A stretch of 64,000 bases of DNA from Bin87 sp965197635. Lineage in GTDB: Bacteria; Chloroflexota; Dehalococcoidia; Lucifugimonadales; UBA3495. The stretch covers positions 496,001-560,000 of the forward strand of contig CBDANN010000008.1 in the NCBI GenBank assembly GCA_965197635.1. The letters are read 5' to 3'. The position numbers were made by a program, and so were the translations under genes. Positions 1-8,642 of this stretch are shown piece after piece. Position 1 is the stretch's first letter. The number at the start of each line of letters is the position of its first letter. A model generated the notes under the pieces. The model did no database searches. It saw only the letters and a list, made by a program, of their open reading frames with translations, and was not told the DNA's origin.

Positions 1-1
1 C

Positions 2-1166
2 CGGGCTGAAGGGAGCGTTGCGGGGCCAGCCATTGGTTGGCTGGTGGACCGGTACGGCGCGCGACCCATGGTGTTCGCCGGAAGCCTCACCGTAGGGGTC
101 GGAGTCATCCTGCTGTCGCAAGCCAACTCGTACTGGATGCTGTTGGTGCTGTTCGCCGGTTTCCCCCGGCGTGATTTCCCTGGGTAAGTCAGCCGGATTA
201 GGGCAAACGCTCATGGCAGGGGTCAACCAATGGTTTATCCGCCGCCGCCACATCGCCATGTCTGCTCTTATGACGGCGTTCGCTGGCGGAGGCGCGCTCA
301 TCGTCCCGCTGCTCAACGAAAGTATCCAGTGGTTAGGCTGGCGACAAACGCTGATTTGGACAGGCGTCGGCATCTTGGCTCTTACCCTACCCGCGTCCTT
401 TGTGATCCGGAGCCGTCCCGAGGACATGGGCCTGCTTCCTGACGGAGATCCGCCTCTCGACGCAACGTCCGAACGTGGCGGGCGGCAAAGCCGGGCTTCC
501 GGCGCCGCGGATATGAGTTTTACGTTCAAGGAAGCGATCCGGACCCGCAGTTTTTGGTTGATGTCCGTTGGGGCGTTCATGCGGGTAACCGTGACCAACG
601 GGATGCTGGTGCATATATTCGCCATGCTGGCTGAGCGGGGTCTGTCGGACGACCAGGCCGCGGCCTGGGTCGCTGCAATGTTCTTCCTCGGTATCCCGTT
701 GCGCTTCATTTTGGGCGTGACCACCGGCAAGTTCCGTTCCAACGTGATGCTGGCCGGTGGTATGGCGATTGGCGCGGTCGGAATGTGGGGTCTTTGGCTT
801 GGCCCTGGGTTGATCGGGCTGCTGACTTTTGTCATTGGCATCGCCGTGGTCGAGGGCATCACCTCCGTCAACTGGTTGATGCTCAGCGATTACTACGGGC
901 GCGCCCGTTTCGCCACTCTGATGGGATTCATGAGTCTGTTCATGAACATCGGACTGTTTGCCTCGCCTCTCTTCGCCGGCTTCGTAGAGCAGTTCACGGG
1001 ATCGTATTATCTGGTGTTGGCCGCTTTCACTCCCATGTATCTGGTCAGCGCCCTGGCTTTCCTGCTATGCACTCGTCCGCAGCCTCCGGTGCGAGGGCAG
1101 CGGAGGTGGATTGGCGGCGACACCAGAGCGGCTCAGCCGGCTGCCAGCGCCGGGGACGGGAATTAG
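2..1166 (+). pseudogene. MFS transporter, cut by window edge and frameshifted
   Basis: Membrane transporter of the major facilitator superfamily, resembling oxalate/formate-antiporter or monocarboxylate-type members. The 5' end lies outside the window. One frame (from base 2) reads GWLVDRYGARP, the MFS loop 2-3 signature, and a membrane helix, then breaks. The next frame (from GTG 171) continues with helices through residue 331 and a soluble C-terminal tail. Removing one C from the five-C run at 163-167 joins the frames as AGFPGVISLGKSAG, so a one-base insertion is the likely cause. It could be a sequencing error or a dead gene. Substrate unknown. Confidence 0.75.
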
Positions 1167-1198
1167 GTTGACGGCAACATCGCTTTGGTATCATATCC

Positions 1199-1456
1199 AT
1201 GTTGCGGTCAAGGCACCGGCGTACTTTAGAGCAGATTTTCGCGACGCCCACGCCGTCGGATATCCGATGGGCGGCGGTGGTGGCTTTGATGAGGGTGTTG
1301 GACGTTGAAATGGCGGAATGGGCCGGTTCCCGGGTTGTGTTCAAAAAAGATGCCGGTCGGATTGTGGCTCATCGTCCACATCCCGGACCTAACCTCGATA
1401 GAGGGCAGGTTCGCAGCGTCGCCACTTTTCTCGCTACCATCGGAGTAAGGCCATGA
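1199..1456 (+). CDS. hicA: HicA-like mRNA interferase toxin
   Basis: Small basic protein of 85 residues, the usual size of HicA, a type II toxin with a dsRBD-like fold that cleaves mRNA. It begins with the family pattern HRRTLEQIFA, then has GSRVVF and the motif HRPHP near residue 60, and ends with an RSVATFL helix. In this subfamily GSR replaces the classic GSHH, and the HRPHP histidines are the conserved positions. It overlaps the next gene by four bases (ATGA), the normal hicA-hicB arrangement. The ATG at 1199 has no clear ribosome site. Confidence 0.75.
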   Translation: MLRSRHRRTLEQIFATPTPSDIRWAAVVALMRVLDVEMAEWAGSRVVFKKDAGRIVAHRPHPGPNLDRGQVRSVATFLATIGVRP

Positions 1457-2289
1457 TAGAGTACAAAGGATATATCGCAGATTTCGAATACGATGATGTG
1501 GCGGAGGTTTACAGTGGCTGGGTTGCCAACACCAAGCCATATCCCATCGCTACGTTCTGGGCCGCGGAGGAGCAACAGTTGGAACGGGAGTTTCAACTGT
1601 CGGTTGAAGTGTACCTTGACTCATGCCGAGCGGATGGAGTGGAACCCCTGCTACCCCTGCCGGCTCCTATCGACCTCGGCATCGGCTCAAAACCGACGCG
1701 TATGAACCCCCAACCTGTAGCGCTGGTGGGTAAGCGCGTCCGCTTGGAACCCATCGGCCAGCAGCACACCCAGGACCTGTATAAAGTTGGGCAGGACGAG
1801 ACCATTTGGCGCTACCTTTCCACACCCGCCTTCACCACCTTGGACGATGCTCGAGCATGGGTGGATACGTGCGTCACTCGCAACGCATCGGGCGAGCGGG
1901 TACAGTTCGCGGTAATCCACGGCACCGAGGAACGGGCGATAGGTTCCACTGGTTATCTGGATATCGACCGACCCAACCGAGTCCTGGAAATTGGAATGAC
2001 CTGGTACGGGGTGGATTACCAGCGCACCGCGGTCAACACCGAGTGCAAGTACCTGCTGCTGCGCCACGCTTTCGAGGACCTTGGAGCACTACGGGTCTGC
2101 CTTAAAACCGACCATCGCAACGAACGGTCGCAGCGCGCCATTGCCCGCATCGGAGCTATCCAAGAGGGCGTACTGCGGAACCATCGGATCGCCCGGGACG
2201 GCGTGAACCGCCATTCGGTGTATTTCAGCATCATAGATACCGAATGGCCCGGGGTGAAAGAGCGTTTGGAAGGAATGATGAAGGGCTAG
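1453..2289 (+). CDS. HicB-like antitoxin domain fused to GNAT acetyltransferase
   Basis: A 278-residue protein with two parts. Residues 1-66 match the HicB antitoxin fold (MIEYKGYIADFEYDD, then a helix with EFQLSVEVYLDSC), which normally binds and blocks HicA. A proline-rich linker (about 67-82) leads into a RimJ/RimL-type GNAT N-acetyltransferase (about 84-270: VGKRVRLEPI, IGSTGYLDI, RNERSQRAIARIGA). The DNA-binding C-terminus usual in HicB is missing; the acetyltransferase occupies its place. An internal ATG at 1702 could start a free acetyltransferase, but no ribosome site precedes it. It is translationally coupled to the toxin. Whether the fusion is real or a junction of two genes by deletion is open. 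Confidence 0.7.
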   Translation: MIEYKGYIADFEYDDVAEVYSGWVANTKPYPIATFWAAEEQQLEREFQLSVEVYLDSCRADGVEPLLPLPAPIDLGIGSKPTRMNPQPVALVGKRVRLEPIGQQHTQDLYKVGQDETIWRYLSTPAFTTLDDARAWVDTCVTRNASGERVQFAVIHGTEERAIGSTGYLDIDRPNRVLEIGMTWYGVDYQRTAVNTECKYLLLRHAFEDLGALRVCLKTDHRNERSQRAIARIGAIQEGVLRNHRIARDGVNRHSVYFSIIDTEWPGVKERLEGMMKG

Positions 2290-2407
2290 GGCAGGGCGGT
2301 AGCGCGATGGCATCCGGTGCGGTATCATAGCCGCCGTCCCATGATGCGTTGGCTCGGTTGGCCGGCATCCCTTTCGGAACGGAACCGGTCAGCTTGGAGA
2401 CGGCCCG

Positions 2408-2435
2408 CTGACAGGGCCGATGTTCATGCTATAAT
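2408..2435 (+). promoter_or_regulatory. Sigma-70-type promoter before the FAD subunit
   Basis: CTGACA at 2408-2413, 16 bases, then TATAAT at 2430-2435 with an upstream TGC (extended -10). The predicted start of transcription is about 2442, so the leader would be about 14 bases and hold only the AGGAGG ribosome site. Confidence 0.6.
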
Positions 2436-2455
2436 TTGCGCCGCAGGAGGTGCCC

Positions 2456-3331
2456 ATGCGAGCTATTGACTACGTTGCCCCCACATCCCTCAGCGAAGCC
2501 GTTTCTGTTATGGCCCAGAACGGAGACCGCGCCCGCGCTTTGGCCGGTGGAACTGACATCCTAGTGCAGTTGCGCGGAGGCCGGCGTGAGATTGACGTGC
2601 TGGTTGACACGAAGAAAGTCCCCGAGCTGAACGGCCTCAATTTGAGCGATGGCGGACTGCAACTCGGCGCCGCCGTGCCGTGTTACCAGGTCTACCAGAA
2701 CCAGGCCGTCGCCGCCGCTTACCCGGGCCTGATCGACTCCGCCAGCCTCATCGGCAGCATCCAGATCCAGGGCCGGGCGACCTTCGGCGGCAACCTTTGC
2801 AATGCCGCCCCGTCCGGAGATACCATCCCGCCGGTGATCACCCTCGGAGGCGAGGCCCACATCAACGGGCCCAACGGCTGGCGCACTGTGGCCACCGAAG
2901 ACTTTTGCACCGGCCCAGGCCGTAGCGTCCTGGAGCCTGGCGAACTGCTGGTCGCTATCCAGATCCCGGCTCCCGCAGCTAACTCCGGCACCGCTTATCT
3001 GCGTTTCATTCCACGCAACGAAATGGACATCGCCGTAGCCGGTGTGTCGTCGTCAGTAGTGCTGGACGGCTCCGGCCAGACCATTCAGTCGGCCCGCATC
3101 GCCCTGGCTTCCGTCGGCCCGACGCCCATTCTCGCCACTGCCGCCGGCGACAGCCTGGCCGGCAAGGCCGTGTCCGACGACGCCATCGCTGAAGCCGGAC
3201 GCTTGGCCAGCGAAGCGGCCGTTCCCATCACCGATATGCGCGGAACTATCCGCCAACGCCACCATTTGGTGGACGTTCTCACCCGCCGCACCCTGAACAT
3301 CGCCATCCGGCGCGCCCGAGGGGAGGAGTAA
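2456..3331 (+). CDS. Molybdenum hydroxylase FAD-binding subunit (CoxM-like)
   Basis: Medium subunit of a xanthine-dehydrogenase/CO-dehydrogenase-family enzyme; it carries FAD and passes electrons on from the 2Fe-2S subunit. The FAD signatures are present: AGGTDILVQLR near residue 30 and FGGNLCNAAPSGD near residue 113, followed by the C-terminal CO_deh_flav domain. Length of about 291 is normal. ATG 2456 is preferred over GTG 2450 because AGGAGG ends at 2450, five bases upstream of the ATG. The small subunit follows after two bases. The large subunit is about 4.8 kb downstream, so the operon appears interrupted. Substrate cannot be read from the sequence. Confidence 0.9.
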   Translation: MRAIDYVAPTSLSEAVSVMAQNGDRARALAGGTDILVQLRGGRREIDVLVDTKKVPELNGLNLSDGGLQLGAAVPCYQVYQNQAVAAAYPGLIDSASLIGSIQIQGRATFGGNLCNAAPSGDTIPPVITLGGEAHINGPNGWRTVATEDFCTGPGRSVLEPGELLVAIQIPAPAANSGTAYLRFIPRNEMDIAVAGVSSSVVLDGSGQTIQSARIALASVGPTPILATAAGDSLAGKAVSDDAIAEAGRLASEAAVPITDMRGTIRQRHHLVDVLTRRTLNIAIRRARGEE

Positions 3332-3333
3332 CA

Positions 3334-3810
3334 ATGCCCGGACTTGTCCACGTAACCACTACCATCAACGGCAACCAGACTGACTTTCTCTGTGAGCCGC
3401 GACAGAGTTTGCTGGAATGTCTTCGCGACGTCGTCGGCATGACAGGCTCTAAAGAAGGCTGCAATGACGGCAACTGTGGCGCCTGCACCGTGAACCTGGA
3501 TGGACGCATCGTGTGTTCCTGCCTGGTGCTAGGAGTAGAAGCCCAGGGCGCCGACGTCAACACTATTGAAGGCGTAGCGTCCGCCGATGGCCTACATCCC
3601 ATTCAGCAGGCTTTCCTGGAAAACGCTGCCTTGCAGTGTGGCATCTGCACGCCCGGTTTCATAGTCGCCGCCAAGGCCCTGCTGGAAGCGGAACCGGACG
3701 CTGACGAAGGACGCATTCGCCACTGGTTGGCCGGCAATCTCTGCCGTTGCACCGGGTACGACAAGATCGTCCGCGCCGTGCTTGACGCAGGAGAAAAGAT
3801 GCGGGCCTAA
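3334..3810 (+). CDS. Molybdenum hydroxylase 2Fe-2S subunit (CoxS-like)
   Basis: Small electron-transfer subunit of 158 residues with two iron-sulfur clusters. The N-terminal plant-ferredoxin-type cluster has CNDGNCGAC plus a later Cys in IVCSC. The C-terminal cluster has CGICTPG and CRCTGY, all cysteines present. The ribosome site GGGGAGGA lies at the end of the preceding FAD gene, with a two-base gap, so the two are co-transcribed. It should dock with the FAD subunit and the molybdopterin subunit encoded at 8643. Confidence 0.93.
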   Translation: MPGLVHVTTTINGNQTDFLCEPRQSLLECLRDVVGMTGSKEGCNDGNCGACTVNLDGRIVCSCLVLGVEAQGADVNTIEGVASADGLHPIQQAFLENAALQCGICTPGFIVAAKALLEAEPDADEGRIRHWLAGNLCRCTGYDKIVRAVLDAGEKMRA

Positions 3811-3829
3811 GCGCATCCGGAGACAAACG

Positions 3830-3875
3830 AGCGCAGGGCCGGTCCTTCACCGCGGAGGATTGTCCCTGCGCTTTG
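3830..3875 (+). terminator. Possible terminator after the 2Fe-2S subunit
   Basis: AGCGCAGGG at 3830-3838 pairs perfectly with CCCTGCGCT at 3864-3872, followed by a short TTG. The loop is long (25 bases) and the T tract weak, so this is a candidate only. If real it would separate the two small subunits from everything downstream. Confidence 0.4.
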
Positions 3876-3922
3876 ACTGTTAGGACGAATCTGCCAGTCA
3901 CCCGCAACCGGGAAGCTCCGCA

Positions 3923-4222
3923 ATGTCGAAGTTCAACGTTCACTGGTACGATGAACCCGAGCCAATCAGAATCGGCTTGCAGCCTAATGAGGCCAAGCCA
4001 ACGCCGCTCGGCAACGGCGTCTTCATCATCAAGCACATTGACGGGCAGCATTTTGACGCCCTGGTGCCAAGTTGGAAGGTAAGCGACAATCTTGAGTCGG
4101 TTCCCGCCGCCGTAGTCGGCGAGGTAGGCGGCAAGGTGATCCTGTACTTCCCGGTCAGCAACGAAGGCCGGCCGCGGTGGGACATTACCAAGCAGCAACT
4201 TGAGGCCATCAAAGTCGCATGA
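3923..4222 (+). CDS. Hypothetical protein
   Basis: A 99-residue soluble protein, not recognised. No signal peptide or membrane segment. It contains repeated Val/Gly beta-like stretches (AAVVGEVGGKVILYFPV) and ends in a helix (ITKQQLEAIKVA). It lies 53 bases before the dCTP-deaminase-like gene on the same strand, so the two may be co-transcribed. No ribosome site decides the start clearly. Confidence 0.5.
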   Translation: MSKFNVHWYDEPEPIRIGLQPNEAKPTPLGNGVFIIKHIDGQHFDALVPSWKVSDNLESVPAAVVGEVGGKVILYFPVSNEGRPRWDITKQQLEAIKVA

Positions 4223-4274
4223 AGGGCGTCCGATCATAGCCAATAGTCAACAGTCCCTCGTTGGGAGAAACCAA

Positions 4275-4882
4275 ATGCTGCTCTCCGACCATCACATCCG
4301 GCAAGCAATTGATGATGGGGAGTTGGCGATTGAGCCGTTTCAACCTGACGGTGGGATGATACAGCCCCCGTCCATAGACCCGCGACTGGGCCATGCCATC
4401 CGTCTGCAACGCGGAATCCCCATAACGGGGGTGATAGTCGATGTCAATGAGGTGGATGTTACCGACCATCTCACCAGATATACCGAAGCGGTGGACATAT
4501 CAAACGGCAAAACTTTTGACTTCGGACCTGGTATGTTCGTCATCGGCCAAACGCCGGAGCAAGTGACGTTGACTACAGCGTTGGCCGGCAGAGTCGAAGG
4601 CAGGAGCCGCCTGGCCCGACTTGGTATCGGCGTCCATATTACCGCGCCGAAGATAGACCCGGGATTTTCCAACAACATAACGCTTGAAATGTTCAACATA
4701 GGTCCATCTACAATAAGGCTGCAGGCCGGTATGGTATTTGTACTTTGTTGGTGGAACGCCTGAGCACTCCGGCGGACGTATGGTGGCCTGTTCCAGGGTT
4801 AAGCCCGAATCCACCGAAGGGAAACCGTGGCGGCGGTCAGAGGAGGGATGAGGGACCAGGGATCGGGCAGGCGGGGACCTGA
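4275..4882 (+). pseudogene. dCTP deaminase-like protein, frameshifted near the 3' end
   Basis: Deoxycytidine triphosphate deaminase family (dUTP supply for dTMP). It starts MLLSDHHIRQAIDDG after GGGAG, which is typical. The core signature is GRSRLARLG, then IDPGF and NITLEMFN, holding the family's catalytic Glu. The first frame stops at 4763 right after the AGM(V)F strand, about 35 residues short. The missing tail (ERLSTPADVW, then GNRGGGQRRDEG) is in the frame reached by restoring one base around 4735-4745, ending at 4882. The restored length, about 202, fits the family. One deleted base explains the break. Confidence 0.65.
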
Positions 4883-5067
4883 TGCCGATGAAATGGACGA
4901 TGTGGGGCGTGGATGCCGGTCCAAAGAGATGTTGACGACCCGTAGTAGCGGCGCGGGAAGCGATTTTCAGCGCCGATCGCCGGCGGAGGCCATCAGGAGC
5001 CGAGCCTGGCGCGGCTGGGCCAGACAGTTAGGTAATCTGGTGGACAGGTCAGACGCCGCGGGCGTGG

Positions 5068-6393
5068 TCAAGAAGGGAGTGGCAGTGCGCGCAGTCTGGC
5101 CAGGGCGCTGCTGAACTGGTTTCGCCAGGGCCAGCCCTGGGGGAGATGCAAAGTGAGGCGGCGTGCCTTGCGGGTGAGGCGTCCGGCCAGGGAGAAGAAG
5201 CGCCTGCGCAGGGTCTTGGTGGTCGCCACCGGCTCGCCCAGCCCGAGGCGCGTGGTCCAGCGGGCCAGGTTGTGGGCCATCGTCTGGACGGCCAGCCAGG
5301 CGGCGTTGGCGGGGAAGCGGCCCGAGGGCAGGTGGTTGAGACCCACCCCGTACTTGAGGTCGCGGATGGCGTTCTCGATCTCGGCGTGGCGGCGATGATC
5401 GGCCTCCAGTTCCAGGGTGTCGCCGTCTCTATCGGTGATGAAGCCGTGATAGCTGTAGTCGACCAAGAGGGCCAGCTGGGAGTTGGGCGTGGGCTGCACC
5501 CTTCGGACGATGAGACGCACCGGCACAGCATCGGGCTCACTGGCGAAGGGAGTGTAGCTGGTTTCGGCCACGTCGGCGGCGCCCTCCATCCAGTAAGGGA
5601 TGGGCGTCCAGTCCTCTTCAGGTATGGCTGCGATGAGATTGCGCAACTGGGCGTGCTGGCGGACGGTGATGGAGAAGCGGACCTTCATCTTGCGGCAGAC
5701 GGCGACGATGTCGTGGTTGTAGAAGCCGCTGTCGGCCCGCATGGTGAGCGGTCCGGTGGCTCCGGCGTAGCGCACTCGCCTTACCGTCTCTCGCAGGAAG
5801 TGGGCCGCGCCGCGAGCGGTGTTGGCGCGTCCCTGGCGCAGCCGAGCCATCAGCACGTCGCCGGCGCCAGCGGCGACGGCGAACAGCGGGTGATAGCCCC
5901 GCTGGCCGGTGTAGGTGTGGCGGCGCGCCCCTTCCTTGGCCGGACCGTAGGTCTCACAGATGGTGGAGTCCAGGTCGATGGTCAACGGATCATCGCCCGG
6001 TCCGGCCCCGGCGCCCCAGGCTCGGGCCAGCGCCTCACGGCTCACCCGATCCAGCTGCCGCGCGTGGCCCCAACGGAAACTCCGCAGGAACGTACCCAAC
6101 GTGGACGGCGCCTTGACCACACAGCCCAGCACCTGCTCGGTCCCGCCAGCGCGCAGCGCGTCGGCGTCGTCGATGCAGTCGCCACCGGCCAGGGCCGACG
6201 CCACCAGGGTCAGCATCTTGTCCCCAGCATTCGCACGACCCGGTGCATCTCCCAAGTCAACGTGGCGGTCCACCAGTTCGCCCAGACCCAGGTGATGGGC
6301 CAGCGTGACCGGCAGGATCAGTCCGGCGTTGGCCACCAGGCGGTGATCGTCGAAGGCGACCTGGATGCGCTCAAGGCGCTCAGGTGGTAGCAT
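5068..6393 (-). CDS. IS1380-family transposase
   Basis: DDE transposase of about 441 residues, full length for IS1380. The catalytic residues are visible: Asp in TIDLDSTICETYG, Asp in TMRADSGFYNHD, Glu in HAEIENAIRDLK. ATG 6393 is chosen because AGGAG lies ten bases upstream; an in-frame ATG at 6462 has no site. I could not find convincing terminal inverted repeats or a target duplication, so element boundaries are not given. An 11-base inverted pair (AATCCACCGAA at 4808-4818, its complement at 6499-6509) flanks it, but the left copy lies in the deaminase tail. It sits between subunit genes of the molybdenum hydroxylase. Confidence 0.9.
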   Translation of the reverse strand: MLPPERLERIQVAFDDHRLVANAGLILPVTLAHHLGLGELVDRHVDLGDAPGRANAGDKMLTLVASALAGGDCIDDADALRAGGTEQVLGCVVKAPSTLGTFLRSFRWGHARQLDRVSREALARAWGAGAGPGDDPLTIDLDSTICETYGPAKEGARRHTYTGQRGYHPLFAVAAGAGDVLMARLRQGRANTARGAAHFLRETVRRVRYAGATGPLTMRADSGFYNHDIVAVCRKMKVRFSITVRQHAQLRNLIAAIPEEDWTPIPYWMEGAADVAETSYTPFASEPDAVPVRLIVRRVQPTPNSQLALLVDYSYHGFITDRDGDTLELEADHRRHAEIENAIRDLKYGVGLNHLPSGRFPANAAWLAVQTMAHNLARWTTRLGLGEPVATTKTLRRRFFSLAGRLTRKARRLTLHLPQGWPWRNQFSSALARLRALPLPS

Positions 6394-6561
6394 CCGTTGG
6401 GTGCTCCTTGTTCCGGGTTGGTTTGGTGTCTCACAAACCATTATCCCCGAAGCCGGGAGCACTTTTTCAACCCTTCAGCACGACACCAACCTCATCCTTT
6501 CGGTGGATTGGGGTTAAGGCGGCGATTTGTCCCGGTGCCGCCGGCACTCAACGCCAGAATG

Positions 6562-6588
6562 TAGGGGCAACCCTTGTGGTTGCCCCTA
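6562..6588. repeat. Short palindromic repeat, GTAGGGGC family
   Basis: TAGGGGCAACC (6562-6572), five-base loop, GGTTGCCCCTA (6578-6588): an 11-base perfect inverted repeat. Related palindromes with the GGGGC core recur at 23635-23662, 10951-10973 and 41603-41625, suggesting a dispersed repeat. The rest of 6600-6758 shows no convincing gene. Confidence 0.6.
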
Positions 6589-6758
6589 ATCGGTGTAAAT
6601 GCGGTGAATCAGCTCGTTGACTGTCGGGCTGGCCGCGTTGAGGACGGCTATGCAGAGCATCGGTTTACCGCAGTGGGACCGTGTTTACGGGCGACCTCTA
6701 CGATGGCCATAGGAGGCAAAGCCGCGGCAATAGCGCGACAATCCACCAGCGCATGGCA

Positions 6759-7010
6759 TCAATCTGCGCTCAGGTAATTGAGGGATATATGGCGGCAGTA
6801 TTCATACCTGGCCAAGTCACCCACGTGGATTTGTGAAGGGTCATGTGCCAATGCTGAGGTGCGCGGGCCGGGAGTGTAGCAGTAGTCCGGCGTCAGTGCA
6901 GTGTCGTAGTATGTTTCGCAATAAAGGTGTTCCGTACTGGTCCATCCGGTCTCTCGTAACAGAGCTTGGGTGCGCGATTCGATGACTCCACTGTATGTTT
7001 GGATGATCAT
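6759..7010 (-). CDS. Doubtful small hypothetical protein
   Basis: An 83-residue reading frame rich in Tyr, Cys and Thr (for example EHLYCETYYD), starting 13 bases after the stop of the lipoprotein gene on the same strand. There is no ribosome site and no family I recognise. The position downstream of a real gene is the only support; it may be chance. Confidence 0.25.
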   Translation of the reverse strand: MIIQTYSGVIESRTQALLRETGWTSTEHLYCETYYDTALTPDYCYTPGPRTSALAHDPSQIHVGDLARYEYCRHISLNYLSAD

Positions 7011-7022
7011 CTGGGCCGTGGA

Positions 7023-7367
7023 TTAATAGGCTGGGGGATCCACACCGAGTTGTTGGGCCAAGGGAACGGCATGAACGCGCCATTGAAGATCAAAGTCTGC
7101 GCTCATGGCATCCAGATCTCGTAGGTACCACTGCAAGGCTTCGAAATGCCATTCGTAAGCGGTTGGCTCCGGAAGGTCGCCTTTGTGGGTTTGGTGAGCT
7201 TGTTCGAGAACCGTAGCCAGTTTGTCTTGCTGGGACTGGCAGGCGACGATTGCGGAAAGCAAGGCCGCGGCTATGGCCGTGACGGCGAGAGTACGCGTTA
7301 GGGTGGTGTTCTCCTTTCCTGCGGCGGCTGTTCTGCCGATTGCCGTAATGCGTGACGATACGAGCAA
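7023..7367 (-). CDS. Small putative lipoprotein
   Basis: It has a bacterial lipoprotein signal: a positively charged start, a hydrophobic run (TLAVTAIAAALLSAIV) and a lipobox ending AIVAC, then QSQQDKL. The mature part is about 70 residues, helical, with many Trp and Gln, and is not recognised. Its start is uncertain: a good AAGGAG site lies just before the signal peptide, but no ATG, GTG or TTG follows at the right distance, so the start codon may be mutated. The longer frame begins at ATG 7367. Between this gene and the HEPN gene (7368-7650) I see nothing convincing. Confidence 0.5.
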   Translation of the reverse strand: MLVSSRITAIGRTAAAGKENTTLTRTLAVTAIAAALLSAIVACQSQQDKLATVLEQAHQTHKGDLPEPTAYEWHFEALQWYLRDLDAMSADFDLQWRVHAVPLAQQLGVDPPAY

Positions 7368-7650
7368 TCGAAGTTGTTGTCAGCCATCATTTTTGGGAGT
7401 CGAGTAGCTTGGGCTCAGTTAGTCCGGTGGCCGGCAGTATCCTTCTGCGTACCCAAGTGCAGCGCAGATGTGCGTAGCGCGTGGGGTTGTAACGGTGGTT
7501 GCACTTGCTAAGCCCGAGTGCATCGTCGCGGAGACCGTCCAGCAGGTCTCGTTTGGATTCAGGTGCCAGCAACGGGGCAGTCAAATATCGCACCATACAA
7601 AAGCAAACGGAAATCCCGGGAATGTGGGCCCCGCGGCAAAGGTTACCGGA

Positions 7651-8133
7651 TTAGGGAGTTCTCGCTCTGAACAGGACGTGGGCGACGAAAGCCCTGCGCT
7701 GAGTTGGGTCGGCGCCTTCGAACGCAATGATTGCTGCTTCGGCCCGGTCGATCAGGCGGAGCGTGTCGAAACGGGTAGAATCTGCGTTGGGGTCGTAGTC
7801 GGCCAGATGACGCGCTTCTTGCAGGCTTACGAAGGCGTTGCCGAATTCTTCAATCTCCAGTGCAAATCCAACCAAGCCGTGGTTGATTTGTCCTCTGGCA
7901 AACTCATGGTCCAGCGCCCGGTAGGTTTGTGTCCAGGCTGGCAAGCGACGGAATTGCGGCGACGCGCCAATCAGAGTATCGGCGTTGCTCATGGCCAGGG
8001 CGTGAAACATAGCGTAATAGGCGGCGCTGATGGCTTTGCGCAGCTGCATCTGCTGCGGCCGGCCGCGGCGCTCGCCGTAATCGGGCGTGGTTGCCAGCAT
8101 CCGGGCGTTGGCAATCAGTTGTTCCCAGTTCAT
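7651..8133 (-). CDS. HEPN-domain protein, likely toxin or nucleotide-binding partner
   Basis: A 160-residue helical protein with the HEPN core RKAISAAYYAMFHALA at about residues 32-47 and a second helix pair ending in RLIDRAEAAI. HEPN proteins are often RNases paired with a small antitoxin. The start ATG overlaps the stop of the upstream gene (ATGA at 8133-8130), so the two are translationally coupled. I do not see an unambiguous RX4-6H catalytic motif, so RNase activity is not established. Confidence 0.7.
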   Translation of the reverse strand: MNWEQLIANARMLATTPDYGERRGRPQQMQLRKAISAAYYAMFHALAMSNADTLIGASPQFRRLPAWTQTYRALDHEFARGQINHGLVGFALEIEEFGNAFVSLQEARHLADYDPNADSTRFDTLRLIDRAEAAIIAFEGADPTQRRAFVAHVLFRARTP

Positions 8134-8464
8134 AGCGCGGTTTCACCTAAAAGCCGGGCGCGCTCCTCATCGGTCCACGGGATGATTTCAGCCTTGTCAA
8201 TGTACGAATCAAGGGGAATGTTGGTTACCCCCAGCGCAAGCAACTCTGGCCGAATTCTGCGGTATAGGCCGTTGAGCCAGTTCGGCTCGAGCAGGTCCCC
8301 ATCGCCTTCGAAGACGACATAGACGTGCAGGTATTCTTCGTCCCACTGGTCCAGCCGGGCACAACCCGTATGGCGTCGAATACCAGTTGGCCGGCGAACT
8401 CGTTTTCCAGATGGATGCGATAGATGGACGCCACCTGCTCCTTGACGGAATCGTATTTAGCCAT
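8130..8464 (-). pseudogene. Partner of HEPN protein, frameshifted
   Basis: Upstream gene of the HEPN pair. From ATG 8464 the frame reads MAKYDSVKEQVASIYRIHLENE in function-like sequence up to residue 36 (RVVPG), then degenerates. Restoring one base near 8354 gives a sensible continuation (LDQWDEEYLHVYVVFEGD ... IDKAEIIPWTDEERARLL), stopping exactly at the ATGA overlap with the HEPN start. The restored protein is about 111 residues. I do not recognise the family; antitoxin or nucleotidyltransferase-like roles are guesses from the neighbour. Confidence 0.6.
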
Positions 8465-8580
8465 GGGTTGGCCTCCGTTGTCATGAGCGTTGCCTGAAGC
8501 AAAAAGCTTAATTCGGGTGCGCTCTGGCCTGAATCGATGCTAACAAGTAGCCGCCAGGCCCGTCAAAACTCGCGGTATGC

Positions 8581-8608
8581 CTGACGCTCGCCCAATATGC
8601 GCTATAAT
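8581..8608 (+). promoter_or_regulatory. Sigma-70-type promoter before the molybdopterin subunit
   Basis: CTGACG at 8581-8586, 16 bases, TATAAT at 8603-8608. The same hexamers and spacing as the promoter of the FAD subunit at 2408-2435, suggesting the separated large-subunit gene is transcribed on its own. Confidence 0.6.
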
Positions 8609-8642
8609 CCGCCGAACGAATACCACCATGAGGTGAACCAAA

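Noticed and set aside
4827..5114. Small plus-strand open frame beside the IS1380 transposase
   Set aside because: Low-complexity Gly/Arg sequence that overlaps the restored tail of the deaminase gene in another frame.
5146..6390. A 414-codon plus-strand open frame
   Set aside because: Antisense to the IS1380 transposase, low-complexity Gly/Val/Arg composition, no ribosome site.
7468..8322. A 284-codon plus-strand open frame
   Set aside because: Antisense to the HEPN pair, which has coupled starts and family sequence.
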